64,000 nt of DNA from the NCBI RefSeq assembly GCF_000242455.2, contig NC_019892.1, positions 3,286,001 through 3,350,000 on the forward strand, in the 5' to 3' direction. Source of the stretch: Singulisphaera acidiphila DSM 18658 (GTDB lineage: Bacteria; Planctomycetota; Planctomycetia; Isosphaerales; Isosphaeraceae). Of this stretch, positions 55,602 through 64,000 are shown piece by piece. Position numbers and translations under genes: made by a program. Under the pieces are notes generated by a model. That model was not told the DNA's origin and did no database searches. It saw only the letters and a list, made by a program, of their open reading frames with translations. The first letter of the stretch is position 1, and each line of letters opens with the position of its first letter.

Positions 55602-58151
55602 TCACCCCAGAAATCGCGAGAGATAAAGCGCAGTTCGACTCTCCGGCGTTTTGGACAGATCCGCCGGAATTCCTGAGACGATGATCCGGCCCCCCTCATC
55701 CCCGGCGCCTGGGCCAATGTCAATGACCCAGTCGCTGGCCGCCACGACTCGCATCTCGTGTTCCACAACGACGACGGTATTCCCCGATTCGACCAGGCCA
55801 TCGAGTTGGGCCATGAGCTTATCGACATCAGCCGGATGCAACCCCGTTGTCGGCTCGTCGAGCACATAGAGCGTGTCGCCGCGTTGGGTTCGTTGCAGTT
55901 CGGTCGCGAGCTTGATCCGCTGCGCCTCGCCGCCGGAGAGTTCGGTCGCCGGCTGGCCGAGCCGGAGGTAGCCGAGGCCGACTTCCCGGAGAACCATGAG
56001 CGAACGAAGCACCTGCGGGTCGTCGGCGAAAAACTCCCAGGCCGAGTCGATCGTCATCCCCAAAACGTCGGCGATGTTCTTCTCGCGATACCTGACTTCG
56101 AGGGTTTGCGCGTTGTAACGGGCTCCGTGGCAGGCGGGGCAGGGGGCATAGACGCTGGGGAGGAAGAGCAGCTCGACCATCACAAAGCCTTCGCCCTCGC
56201 ACGTTTCGCACCGGCCTTTGGCGACGTTGAAGGAAAAGCGGCCAGCATCATAGTGGCGAGCTTGCGCCTCCTTGGTCGCGGCAAACAGCTTGCGGACGTG
56301 GTCGAACAGGCCGGTGTAGGTGGCCAGGTTGGAACGTGGCGTGCGCCCGATCGGCTTCTGATCGACACGGACCAGGCGTTTGATCCCATCCATCCCACTC
56401 TTGATCCGACCGCCAAGGGGGGCCGCGACCGCCCGGTCGAGCTCTTCCCCTTCCTCGACATCAGGCTGGAGGTCATGGCCAAGTTCCTCCGCAACCAGCT
56501 CCACCAGCGCCTGGCTCACGAGGCTCGACTTGCCCGAACCTGAAACACCAGTCACGCTCGTGAACACCCCCAGAGGAAAGGCGACGTCGAGCTGATTCAG
56601 ATTGTTGCGCGTGATACCGGCCAGGCAGAGCCAGCCCTTCGGCGGACGAGGCGTCCGGTCAGGAAACGCCCCCTCCCTAAACAGGTGGCGGCGGGTCTGG
56701 GATTCCTCCACCCCCTCGAGTCCTTCAGGGGGGCCGCTGTAGAGCACGGAGCCGCCATGCTCGCCCGCGGCCGGACCAACGTCAACGATCCAATCAGCAT
56801 GGCGGATAACGTCCAGGTCGTGCTCGACGACAAAGAGCGAGTTGCCGGAGTCCTTCAGACGATCGAGCGCCCGAAGGAGCGCCTCGGTGTCCGCCGGATG
56901 GAGCCCGGCCGACGGCTCGTCGAGCACGTAGACCACGCCGAACAGGTTCGAGCGAACCTGAGTGGCCAGCCGCAAGCGTTGGAGTTCACCCGGCGAAAGC
57001 GTCGGCGTGTTTCGATCCAGCGAGAGATAGCCGAGCCCAAGATCAAGCAGGACGGCGAGCCGCGCGGCAAGGTCTTCCGCGATCCGCCGGACGACCAGCA
57101 CTTTCTCCGGATGCTCGGTGGCGATCGTCGCCAGGGCGACGGCCGTCCCCTCGGCATAAGGAGCGAGGAGGTCGGTTAGCCGGGCCAGCGGCAGCCTCGA
57201 GACGTCCGCGAAATCGAGACCGGCGAACGTGACCGAGAGCGACTCGCGACGGAGCCGCTTGCCATGGCAGAGCTTGCATTCGCTACTGAGCATGTACTGC
57301 AAGGCCCGCTTCTTCATGAGAGGGCTTTGCGACTTGGCGAAGGTGTGGAGCACGTGGCGGCGGGCGCTCGTGAAGGTGCCCTGATAGCTCGGCTCCTCCT
57401 TCCGCTTGATTGCTCGCCGCACTTCGTCGGCGTTGTATCCCGCATAGACCGGGACCACGGGCTGGTCGTCGGTGAAGAGGATCCAGTCGCGATCCTTTTT
57501 GGGAAGGTCGCGCCAGGGCCTGTCGACGTCATAGCCGAGCGTGATCAGAATCTCACGTAAGTTCTGCCCGTGCCAGGCGGTCGGCCAAGCCGCGACGGCC
57601 CGCTCTCGGATCGAGAGCGAGTCATCCGGCACCATCGAGCGTTCGGTGACTTCATAGATCCGGCCGATGCCATGACACTCGGAACAGGCCCCCTCGGGAG
57701 TGTTGGTCGAGAACGCGTCGGAGTCGAGGTGCGGCTGACCGCCTGGATAGTCGCCGGCGCGTGAATAGAGCATCCGGAGCAGGTTCGAGAGCGTCGTGAC
57801 GCTCCCGACGGACGAGCGGGTGGACGGCGATCCGCGCTGCTGTTGCAAGGCCACGGCAGGGGGCAGGCCCTCGATCTCATCGACCTCCGGCACCCCCAAT
57901 TGATGAAACAGACGCCTGGCATACGGGGAAACCGACTCGAGATAGCGCCGTTGCGCCTCGGCGTAGAGCGTGCCGAATGCCAGCGACGATTTGCCCGATC
58001 CAGACACCCCCGTAAAGACCACCAGGGCGTTTCGCGGAATGAAGAGCTCGACATTTTTGAGATTGTGTTCACGCGCTCCGCGCACATGAACAAACCCCTT
58101 GAACTGTGGGTCAGGGGACGTGGACGGGCGAGTCGTTTCGGTTCGTTCCAT
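55602..58151 (-). CDS. UvrA-like ABC ATPase, class II (UvrA2)
   Basis: The 849-residue protein has two ABC cassettes: '[35 protein letters not shown]' and, in the second, '[24 protein letters not shown]', with signatures '[15 protein letters not shown]' and '[15 protein letters not shown]' and Walker B '[14 protein letters not shown]' and '[14 protein letters not shown]'. Zinc sites are 'CSECHGIG', 'CKLCHGKR' and '[16 protein letters not shown]'. It is about 90 residues shorter than canonical UvrA, with the UvrB-binding domain reduced, as in class II UvrA proteins linked to drug or DNA-adduct tolerance. It lies 48 bases after the ada-operon oxygenase, convergently. Confidence 0.93.
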   Translation of the reverse strand: MERTETTRPSTSPDPQFKGFVHVRGAREHNLKNVELFIPRNALVVFTGVSGSGKSSLAFGTLYAEAQRRYLESVSPYARRLFHQLGVPEVDEIEGLPPAVALQQQRGSPSTRSSVGSVTTLSNLLRMLYSRAGDYPGGQPHLDSDAFSTNTPEGACSECHGIGRIYEVTERSMVPDDSLSIRERAVAAWPTAWHGQNLREILITLGYDVDRPWRDLPKKDRDWILFTDDQPVVPVYAGYNADEVRRAIKRKEEPSYQGTFTSARRHVLHTFAKSQSPLMKKRALQYMLSSECKLCHGKRLRRESLSVTFAGLDFADVSRLPLARLTDLLAPYAEGTAVALATIATEHPEKVLVVRRIAEDLAARLAVLLDLGLGYLSLDRNTPTLSPGELQRLRLATQVRSNLFGVVYVLDEPSAGLHPADTEALLRALDRLKDSGNSLFVVEHDLDVIRHADWIVDVGPAAGEHGGSVLYSGPPEGLEGVEESQTRRHLFREGAFPDRTPRPPKGWLCLAGITRNNLNQLDVAFPLGVFTSVTGVSGSGKSSLVSQALVELVAEELGHDLQPDVEEGEELDRAVAAPLGGRIKSGMDGIKRLVRVDQKPIGRTPRSNLATYTGLFDHVRKLFAATKEAQARHYDAGRFSFNVAKGRCETCEGEGFVMVELLFLPSVYAPCPACHGARYNAQTLEVRYREKNIADVLGMTIDSAWEFFADDPQVLRSLMVLREVGLGYLRLGQPATELSGGEAQRIKLATELQRTQRGDTLYVLDEPTTGLHPADVDKLMAQLDGLVESGNTVVVVEHEMRVVAASDWVIDIGPGAGDEGGRIIVSGIPADLSKTPESRTALYLSRFLG

Positions 58152-58222
58152 CGGACCAGCTCACAGGTGCGCAACGATGAAAGCTCTCTAACGGCTGGCC
58201 GTTGCTTCGTTACAACCGCCGC

Positions 58223-61200
58223 TCAAAGCGAGTAAGGACCGCTGGGCGTCTGGAAACGCGTTGCGGAGAGCCTGCCGACTCGGATCGAACGGTTCAAGCG
58301 AATCTTGACGCCGGCCGTGCCCGACAACGTCCCCAGCGTGGTCCGGCCGTCACCCGTCCGCGAACGCTTCACACTTCCGTTGAGGACGCTCCGACCCGTG
58401 ACGGTCTGGACGAGGCGTAACTGTCGTGCTTCTCCATCGGCGCCACGACTCAGCTCCATCAGGCCCCCATGGGACAGCCGCAAGGTAACGCGATCGCCGT
58501 TTCGGTCGGAGTATACGAACCGGGTCCCTGCGCCAAAGATCGCGGTGTAAGACCCGCCGTTGACTCCGTTGGAATCCCCGTCGAGCAGGTCTCCGTTGGC
58601 GTTGGTCACTCCCGCCGTGGCGCTCGGGTTCCCATTGATCACCAGTTGGGTGAAAGTATTGAAACGAAGCGGAATCGCAGGAGTCAACAACACCTCAAAA
58701 GTTGCCGAATTGTAGGTAGCCGACACCAACGAGACGCTGAAGTCGTCGGACGTGCTCAAGACGCCGTCAGGCCCGGCGGAAACCACGACAAAGCCGTAAC
58801 TCGCCACGTTCTGGGCCCGTACCGGGTCAAGCGGCTCGCTAAACGAGAGGAGGATGCCCGTCACTCCGCCGGAGCCAAGGACCAGGTGGAAATCCCAGAT
58901 GACCGGGCCAGGCTGATTCAAGTCGGGATTCGGTCCAGGATTCGTCGAGGGATTCCCCGGATTCGGATTCGTCGAGGGACCAGAGGGGGTCACGACGCCA
59001 CTGTCCTTAATCGTCAGAACGGCCGTGCTCGGTGAGCCGAGGATCCCGGTGCTCGGGTTGGCCAGCGTGAGGTTGACGACCTTGTCGCCGCTGGCCAGGT
59101 TGTCGTTGAGAATCGGGACCGTGAATGTCCGGGTCGTTTGACCGGCGTTGAAAGTCAACAGGCCTGCGGTGCTCGTGTAATTGGTTCCGGCCTGGGCGGA
59201 ACCATTGCTCGTGGCGTAGTTGACGGTCAAAGTGCCGATGCCGCTGTTTCGGGTCACCGTGATGGTGGCCGTCCCTGCTTTTTCGTTGACGGAATAGCTG
59301 GCTGCGTTGAACTGCACGGCGGGTTGCTCGTTATCAACGATCGTCAGAACGGCCGTGGCAGGGCTTCCGAGCGTGGCCCCATTGGTCGGGCCTGACAAGG
59401 TGAGAAGGACCGTCTCGTTCCCCTCGAGGAGTTGGTCGTCGATGATCGGAATCGTGACCGTCTTGGTCGTCTCGCCCGGGTTGAAGAAGACGAGTCCCGA
59501 GGTGGCCGTGTAATCCAACCCGGCCGTCGCGGTGCCGTTGCTCGTGGCGAAATTGATCGCGACGGCCCCCCCCGTGCCACCGCTTCGAGTGATCGTAATC
59601 GAGGCGCTTGCAGCTCCCTCGCTAATGCTGTAGGTCGGGCTGCCAAACTGGATCGTCACCGGCACGCTGGGCATCGAGTTCGAGAACTCCGACGTATTGC
59701 CCGTGGGGTCGGTGGCCGTCGCGGTGACGAACTGTCCCGAGGGGACGGCAATCGGCACGTTGAGGGCGAACGTCGCATTGCCCGAGGCATCCGTCGTCAA
59801 AGTGCTCGACCCCAGCAGCAACCTCCCTTGACCAAAGCCCGAGATGTCCTTCACCAGACTCGAGAAGAACTGGATCGTGAAACTCGTATTCGGAGTCCCG
59901 CTGAACGTCCCTTGCACGAACGTGGCGTTTCCATTGGGAGCGACGGCCGTGAGGATCGGGTAGTTCTGAAGCCGGTTCGCGCCGGTATGCGGACCGCCCG
60001 GTGAATTCGCCGTCACGCCGAAGGCATCTTCCACGCCTCCAACGAGGTTGATTCCAAGTTGCGTATTCGAGTGAATGCTGTTCGAGAGAATCGCGTTGTC
60101 CGAACCTGATTCGACGCGGATACCATTGCCGACGTTGAATGCGATCGTGTTGCCCGCTCCCGGAGTCGGACCGCCGATGGTGTTGCTCGACGCCCCATTG
60201 GTAATGAGGACGCCGTCGATCTTGTTGTGGATGACGGCCGTGCCGGTTTGGTCGGTGCCGATGAAGTTCCCCTGAACGAGGTTACCCAACGCGCCCGAGC
60301 CGGTGATCCGCACGCCTCGGTTGTCTCCCGCGATGACGTTGCCTGAACCGGAGACGGCGCCACCGATCGTGTTGCGCGGTGCATTGTTGAGGATGATGCC
60401 GTCGACGGCGTTCCCGAGGTCGCTGACTCCGTCGGTCCCGGTGCCGATGAAGTTCCCCCGTACGATGTTCCCCGTCGCGCTGGCCGGGCCGAACGCCCCC
60501 GTATTGAGGATCACGATTCCATTGTTATTGCCCGAGATGGTGTTGCCGTCGCTCGGGTTCGTTCCGCCGATGACGTTATTGGCCGCGTCTTCGATACGGA
60601 TCCCGTCGAGCGTGTTGCCGAAATCGCTCCCACCACCGGGATTCAGCCCGATGATATTGCCTCGGATCAGCGTGCCGGTCGCTCCTGGGCCCTCCAGCCT
60701 GATGCCGTTCTGACGATTGTTGGCAACGACGTTCGTCCCCGCCGATGACCCATCGCCAATCAAAGTGTTGGCAGACTTGATGTGAATGCCATCGAAGTTA
60801 TTGGGAATGAATAGGGACTCGAGGCTACTGACGATATTAAAGCCAATCCAGTTGTTCAACAGGCGATTGCCCGTTGCGGCTGCCCCCTGGATCAGCACTC
60901 CGTCAGCTTGGTTGGCGGCAATGACGTTTTTGCCGGCGGGAATCAGGCTACCGATCGTATTGTTCGGAGAATCCTCGATCAAAATGCCTTCCGCGCCATT
61001 GGGCCTCGGATCAAGCCCCTTGGGACGGACGTTCCCCACACCCATGTCGGTGCCGATGTCGTTGCCGACGATCAGGTTGCCTTGGACATCCGGGCCCCCG
61101 GTCACTTTCACGCCTTGCGAGCCGTTCCCGGAGATGATATTGCCGCCGCCGGCCAACGCCTCACCGATGGTGTTGTTGGAGGAGGAGACCAGGACCCCTT

Positions 61201-62008
61201 GGTTGCGGTTGTCCAGGATGAAGTTGTTCTGAAGAAGGTTGCCCGTCCCTCCCGCACCCGAGATGGTCACGCCGACATCATTTCCCGCGATGACATTACG
61301 CAGGCTCGGGTTGTTACCGCCGACGCGATTGTTGGACGAGCTGATGAACAGGCCGGACTGCCCGTTGCTCAAACCAGCAGGGAAGTTGCGACCGTTGGTG
61401 GGATCGGTCGAGGTCCCGATGAAGTTCCCGAAAAGCCAGTTCCCCTCGGCGCTCGCGCCGGAGATCTCGATTCCGTGTCCCTGGAAGTTCACGATCTCCA
61501 GGCCCGAGACCACGGAGTTCCGCGCCTTGATCGTCAGGCCGTTTGCACCGGCACCGGCAAGCGTGCCGTCGAGGCGGACGGTCAACGTCGCCTGATCGAC
61601 GTCGGTATTCGACGCTGCGTTCGCCGCTGCGCCGCTCTGCCCGTAGCCGTTGATGTTGACCGGATGCGTGATCGCGGGAAGGGCAGAGGTCAGGGAGATC
61701 GTTTGCAGGCCGACTCCCGGGATCGCAAACTCGATCGAATCCTGCGTCAGGGTGTTCGGCGTGCCGATCACTTGCGACTGCACAAGCGGATTCAGATCAG
61801 CGACCGTCAAGGTCCCGTTCGTCAGCAAAATCGCTTCACGGAGGGAGAGCGTCAAATCCGCCGGGTTATTCTCGTCGAGGGCCGTCGTGACGAAGATCGT
61901 CGCCAGGAGTTGGCGTGCCTCCATCACCTCGATCTGAAGCGGGAGCGCCATCGATCGACGACGGCGCGAAGCATTGCTCGAGCGAGGGCGGTTTTGACTC
62001 ATAGCCAT
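58223..62008 (-). CDS. Large right-handed beta-helix and Calx-beta surface protein
   Basis: The 1261-residue protein begins with a basic tail ('SSNASRRRRSMALPLQIEVMEARQLLA') that resembles the planctomycete 'LEPRxLL' export-type motif rather than a classical signal peptide. Residues about 40-700 are a parallel beta-helix with many 'NNTIGG', 'GNVIAG' and 'GVLIQGAAATGN' turns. Two Calx-beta domains follow (about 783-1000; 'GTATAGLDYTATSGLVFFNPGETTKTVTIPIIDD' and 'GSAQAGTNYTSTAGLLTFNAGQTTRTFTVPILND'), then a Pro/Asn-rich linker and an Ig-like end. It is probably cell-surface attached or secreted; calcium-binding adhesion is a reasonable guess. ATG 62002 is an alternative start. Confidence 0.92.
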   Translation of the reverse strand: MAMSQNRPRSSNASRRRRSMALPLQIEVMEARQLLATIFVTTALDENNPADLTLSLREAILLTNGTLTVADLNPLVQSQVIGTPNTLTQDSIEFAIPGVGLQTISLTSALPAITHPVNINGYGQSGAAANAASNTDVDQATLTVRLDGTLAGAGANGLTIKARNSVVSGLEIVNFQGHGIEISGASAEGNWLFGNFIGTSTDPTNGRNFPAGLSNGQSGLFISSSNNRVGGNNPSLRNVIAGNDVGVTISGAGGTGNLLQNNFILDNRNQGVLVSSSNNTIGEALAGGGNIISGNGSQGVKVTGGPDVQGNLIVGNDIGTDMGVGNVRPKGLDPRPNGAEGILIEDSPNNTIGSLIPAGKNVIAANQADGVLIQGAAATGNRLLNNWIGFNIVSSLESLFIPNNFDGIHIKSANTLIGDGSSAGTNVVANNRQNGIRLEGPGATGTLIRGNIIGLNPGGGSDFGNTLDGIRIEDAANNVIGGTNPSDGNTISGNNNGIVILNTGAFGPASATGNIVRGNFIGTGTDGVSDLGNAVDGIILNNAPRNTIGGAVSGSGNVIAGDNRGVRITGSGALGNLVQGNFIGTDQTGTAVIHNKIDGVLITNGASSNTIGGPTPGAGNTIAFNVGNGIRVESGSDNAILSNSIHSNTQLGINLVGGVEDAFGVTANSPGGPHTGANRLQNYPILTAVAPNGNATFVQGTFSGTPNTSFTIQFFSSLVKDISGFGQGRLLLGSSTLTTDASGNATFALNVPIAVPSGQFVTATATDPTGNTSEFSNSMPSVPVTIQFGSPTYSISEGAASASITITRSGGTGGAVAINFATSNGTATAGLDYTATSGLVFFNPGETTKTVTIPIIDDQLLEGNETVLLTLSGPTNGATLGSPATAVLTIVDNEQPAVQFNAASYSVNEKAGTATITVTRNSGIGTLTVNYATSNGSAQAGTNYTSTAGLLTFNAGQTTRTFTVPILNDNLASGDKVVNLTLANPSTGILGSPSTAVLTIKDSGVVTPSGPSTNPNPGNPSTNPGPNPDLNQPGPVIWDFHLVLGSGGVTGILLSFSEPLDPVRAQNVASYGFVVVSAGPDGVLSTSDDFSVSLVSATYNSATFEVLLTPAIPLRFNTFTQLVINGNPSATAGVTNANGDLLDGDSNGVNGGSYTAIFGAGTRFVYSDRNGDRVTLRLSHGGLMELSRGADGEARQLRLVQTVTGRSVLNGSVKRSRTGDGRTTLGTLSGTAGVKIRLNRSIRVGRLSATRFQTPSGPYSL

Positions 62009-62317
62009 TCTCGTTGACGTGCGTCAAGGCACGAAGAGGAACCAACCCGGTCGTCGGATCATCCCAATCCGGCGGCGATCGATCGCAATCATCCCAAAGA
62101 TACAGCAAGAAATGAGAACGGGGAAAAATGGGCGGGATCCCGGCGGAGCACGGCTTTTTCCCGATGGCAAGCGTGGTCCGACAATCGGCCTACGACAAGG
62201 CAAAGGCGACAAACCATCATTCAGGTCGATTCGGTTAATCCGAATTTCAGGCGACGGAACAATCGAGGTTCACCCTCGCCTTTCCGTGACGTCCGGCACA
62301 TGCTGTCGTGAGACGTC
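62009..62317. other. Intergenic region of 309 bases
   Basis: No gene seen. It lies between the beta-helix gene start and the PilZ gene stop, both on the minus strand, and should contain the promoter for the beta-helix gene. No clear terminator for the PilZ gene was found. Confidence 0.45.
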
Positions 62318-62845
62318 TTACCCCTCGTCTCCGCCGGTTTCGAGCGACGAGGACGAGGCCTGACGAGCATCGGAAGGGGAGAGAATGCAGACGGCCGCCT
62401 CGAAGAAAGGGTGGGGGCAAGGCTCACGGAAGGCGAGGCGAACGGTCCAGACCTTCTGGCTCACGATCCTGACCTCGAGGACGGTCGCTTCCAGGCAATC
62501 GCTCGGATCGGGCTTACCCAGACAGATCCAGACCCTCGACCGCTCCCTGGGAGGATCTACAACCAGGAGTTGGGCTCCCCCTCGACTGATGTCGACCATC
62601 CGGGCCGTATTGGCGAAGAAAGCGTCCCCCTTTTTCTTCCAGCCGAGCCAGACCTGAAACGGCCTCGTCTGATGCCGAGGCATGACTCGGCGCTCTTGGG
62701 GCGTCTGGGCAAGCCAGGCGCGAAAGAGATCGAGCAGCCCCTTTTGCACCACCTCGGGCTCGTCGTCCTGAGGAGGCAAATCGAGACGAATCGTTTTCTC
62801 GCCGATCCGTTGAAACTGCAAACGATCCGAGTCGTCGTCGCTCAT
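62318..62845 (-). CDS. PilZ domain protein (cyclic di-GMP binding)
   Basis: The 175-residue protein starts at ATG 62845 (AAGGAAG upstream). Residues about 60-150 form a PilZ domain: the RxxxR motif is in 'RRVMPRHQTRPFQVW' and the D-x-S-x-x-G motif is 'ARMVDISRGGAQLLVVDPP'. Both c-di-GMP-binding motifs are intact, so ligand binding is expected. The amino terminus is charged and the carboxy terminus Ser/Ala-rich. No enzymatic domain is attached; it is probably an effector. Its target is not shown by the neighbours. Confidence 0.85.
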   Translation of the reverse strand: MSDDDSDRLQFQRIGEKTIRLDLPPQDDEPEVVQKGLLDLFRAWLAQTPQERRVMPRHQTRPFQVWLGWKKKGDAFFANTARMVDISRGGAQLLVVDPPRERSRVWICLGKPDPSDCLEATVLEVRIVSQKVWTVRLAFREPCPHPFFEAAVCILSPSDARQASSSSLETGGDEG

Positions 62846-63132
62846 CGTCTTCCTTTTTGGACCTCCCGGGTCCAAGCAGTCTTCCGTGTCGATCGATCCG
62901 ATTCCATTGGAGTTTAGGCCACAGTCGCGGGTGACGTTGCCCCGATTCAACGTCCCCTGCAAACCACAGGCGTGACTTGCCCGACTCGTCCCGCCCCATC
63001 AAAGGTAACACCGATCGCGATCGATCGTCTCGCCCTATCCCTCGCCTTGCCCAAGAGATTCGACTCTCGTAAACTACTGGTGGCTTGCAAAAGGACTTGA
63101 GCTGATCGGTTTCCTAAGGAAAGACCGCCGCA
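62846..63132. other. Divergent intergenic region of 287 bases
   Basis: It separates the PilZ gene (leftward) from the MBL-fold hydrolase gene (rightward) and should contain both promoters. No other feature is evident. Confidence 0.45.
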
Positions 63133-64000
63133 ATGTCCGTTCAGATTGCCGTCTTAGCGAGCGGTTCGCAGGGGAACGCAACCCTGGTCCAGACAGGAGG
63201 TTCGGGCTTCCTTCTCGATTTGGGGCTCGGTCCACGCGCCCTGGCGCGGCGGTTGGAGAGCGTGGGCTCGTCCTGGGAGCAAATCGCGTCGGCCGTACTG
63301 ACGCACACGCACGGCGACCATGTCAATAACGCCACCTTGGTTCAGATGACTCGGCTGCGAATCACCCTCTACTGCCACGAGGGGCATCGCAAACAACTAG
63401 GCCGGTGTCCTGGATTCCACCACCTCGATCAGGCAGGACTGGTCCGTCACTACGACGAGCGGCCGTTCCTCACGCCGACGGGGCTACGGATCGAGCCACT
63501 CGAATTGCGCCACGACGGTGGCCCGACCTTCGGCTTTCGCGTCGAAGCGAAGCCGTCTCGCAGGGCCCGGTCGATCGCGATGGGGTACATGGCGGATACC
63601 GGGAGCTGGACCGACGCCATGGCCGATGCCATGGCCCAGGTTGACCTGCTGGGGGTGGAATTCAACCACGACGTCGAAATGCAGCGCCGATCGCCTCGGT
63701 CCTATGCCTTGATCGCGCGGAACCTCGGCGACTGGGGGCATCTCTCGAATCACCAAGGGGCCGAGTTCGTGACCGCCGTTCTCGAGCGGTCGACCCCTGG
63801 ATCGGTTCGCCACGTCGTCTTGCTCCACCTGAGCCAGCAGTGCAATGACCCGACCCTGGCCGTGAGCACCGCACGCGCGGCGATTCGAGCCAGCGGCCGG
63901 CGCGTGGCGGTTCACGCCGCCACCCAGGCCACCGCGTTTCCCAACGTCGTCGTGACTCCCACTCGACGGCGAGCGGCGACGACGGCAACGCAGGGGTCCT
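63133..64000 (+). CDS. MBL-fold metallo-hydrolase (cut by window edge)
   Basis: The frame is open from ATG 63133 to the end of the window (289 residues and incomplete). It starts 'VQIAVLASGSQGNATLVQTGGSGFLLDLGLGPRALARRLE' and has the zinc motif 'VLTHTHGDHVNNATLV' (HxHxDH), then 'LELRHDGGPTFGFRVEA' and 'MGYMADTGSWTDAM', with 'LLGVEFNHDVEM' and 'HLSNHQGAEF'. This is the YycJ/VicX-type arrangement of phosphodiesterase/nuclease-like MBL proteins. The end is rich in Ala/Thr. The real stop is outside the window. Confidence 0.9.
   Translation, partial: MSVQIAVLASGSQGNATLVQTGGSGFLLDLGLGPRALARRLESVGSSWEQIASAVLTHTHGDHVNNATLVQMTRLRITLYCHEGHRKQLGRCPGFHHLDQAGLVRHYDERPFLTPTGLRIEPLELRHDGGPTFGFRVEAKPSRRARSIAMGYMADTGSWTDAMADAMAQVDLLGVEFNHDVEMQRRSPRSYALIARNLGDWGHLSNHQGAEFVTAVLERSTPGSVRHVVLLHLSQQCNDPTLAVSTARAAIRASGRRVAVHAATQATAFPNVVVTPTRRRAATTATQGS

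Overview
The window is one strand-mixed, GC-rich (roughly 60 percent or more) chromosomal segment of a planctomycete, most likely of the Isosphaeraceae type (Singulisphaera, Isosphaera, Paludisphaera and relatives). The reasons are a 16S rRNA gene with planctomycete-like primer-site changes, an extracellular repeat protein that starts with the planctomycete-style basic tail plus 'EARQLLA' motif, a tandem DUF4159 protein, a complete MoxR/DUF58/BatA/VWA cluster, and many long paralogue-rich surface and glycan genes. The genus is an inference; a 16S search would settle it. No CRISPR array, insertion sequence, prophage or tRNA gene was recognised.

Layout. 1-4155: end of an SDR oxidoreductase, argJ, a coiled-coil protein, then larB-nnrD on the minus strand. 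4156-9134: two secreted or membrane-anchored proteins of unknown role (an alpha-toroid plus tandem DUF4159 protein, and a possible beta-propeller) and about 0.8 kb without a convincing gene. 9135-13187: asnB, a metallophosphoesterase and a lysophospholipid-type acyltransferase on the plus strand. 13325-20839: minus-strand genes for an XRE regulator, a long-chain polyprenyl synthase, moaC, a GT39-like membrane protein, a HTH-receiver fusion and a FlgI-like/HEAT protein. 22432-28981: the MoxR-DUF58-BatA-VWA operon with a good sigma70-like promoter. 28926-34469: a membrane YfhO protein, a GT4 glycosyltransferase and a flippase, i.e. a surface-glycan set. 34805-39357: a sugar ABC transporter (binding protein, ATPase, permease) followed by a SIMPL protein. 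39514-45300: an rRNA operon 16S-23S-5S with promoter, two boxA-like sites, an intrinsic-terminator-like hairpin in the 16S-23S spacer and strong terminators. 45822-49927: a small membrane protein, an alkaline-phosphatase-superfamily phosphodiesterase and a membrane sulfatase-fold protein. 50000-52417: a zinc-ribbon protein and a TPR protein. 52818-55554: an ada-alkA-2OG oxygenase alkylation-repair operon. 55602-64000: a class II UvrA-like ATPase, a 1261-residue beta-helix/Calx-beta protein, a PilZ protein and a cut-off metallo-beta-lactamase-fold hydrolase.

The most unusual feature is the substrate-binding protein at 38296-39357. Its carboxy-terminal segment (strand VYFVGFD to about LLRP) lies in front of the canonical amino terminus and the protein stops exactly where that segment would normally follow. 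The gene therefore encodes what looks like a natural circular permutation of an RbsB-type periplasmic binding protein. Other points worth checking are a vestigial acyl-activating (AMP-binding) tail on an acyltransferase, a receiver domain that lacks its metal-binding acid pair, and the terminator plus second boxA between 16S and 23S rRNA.
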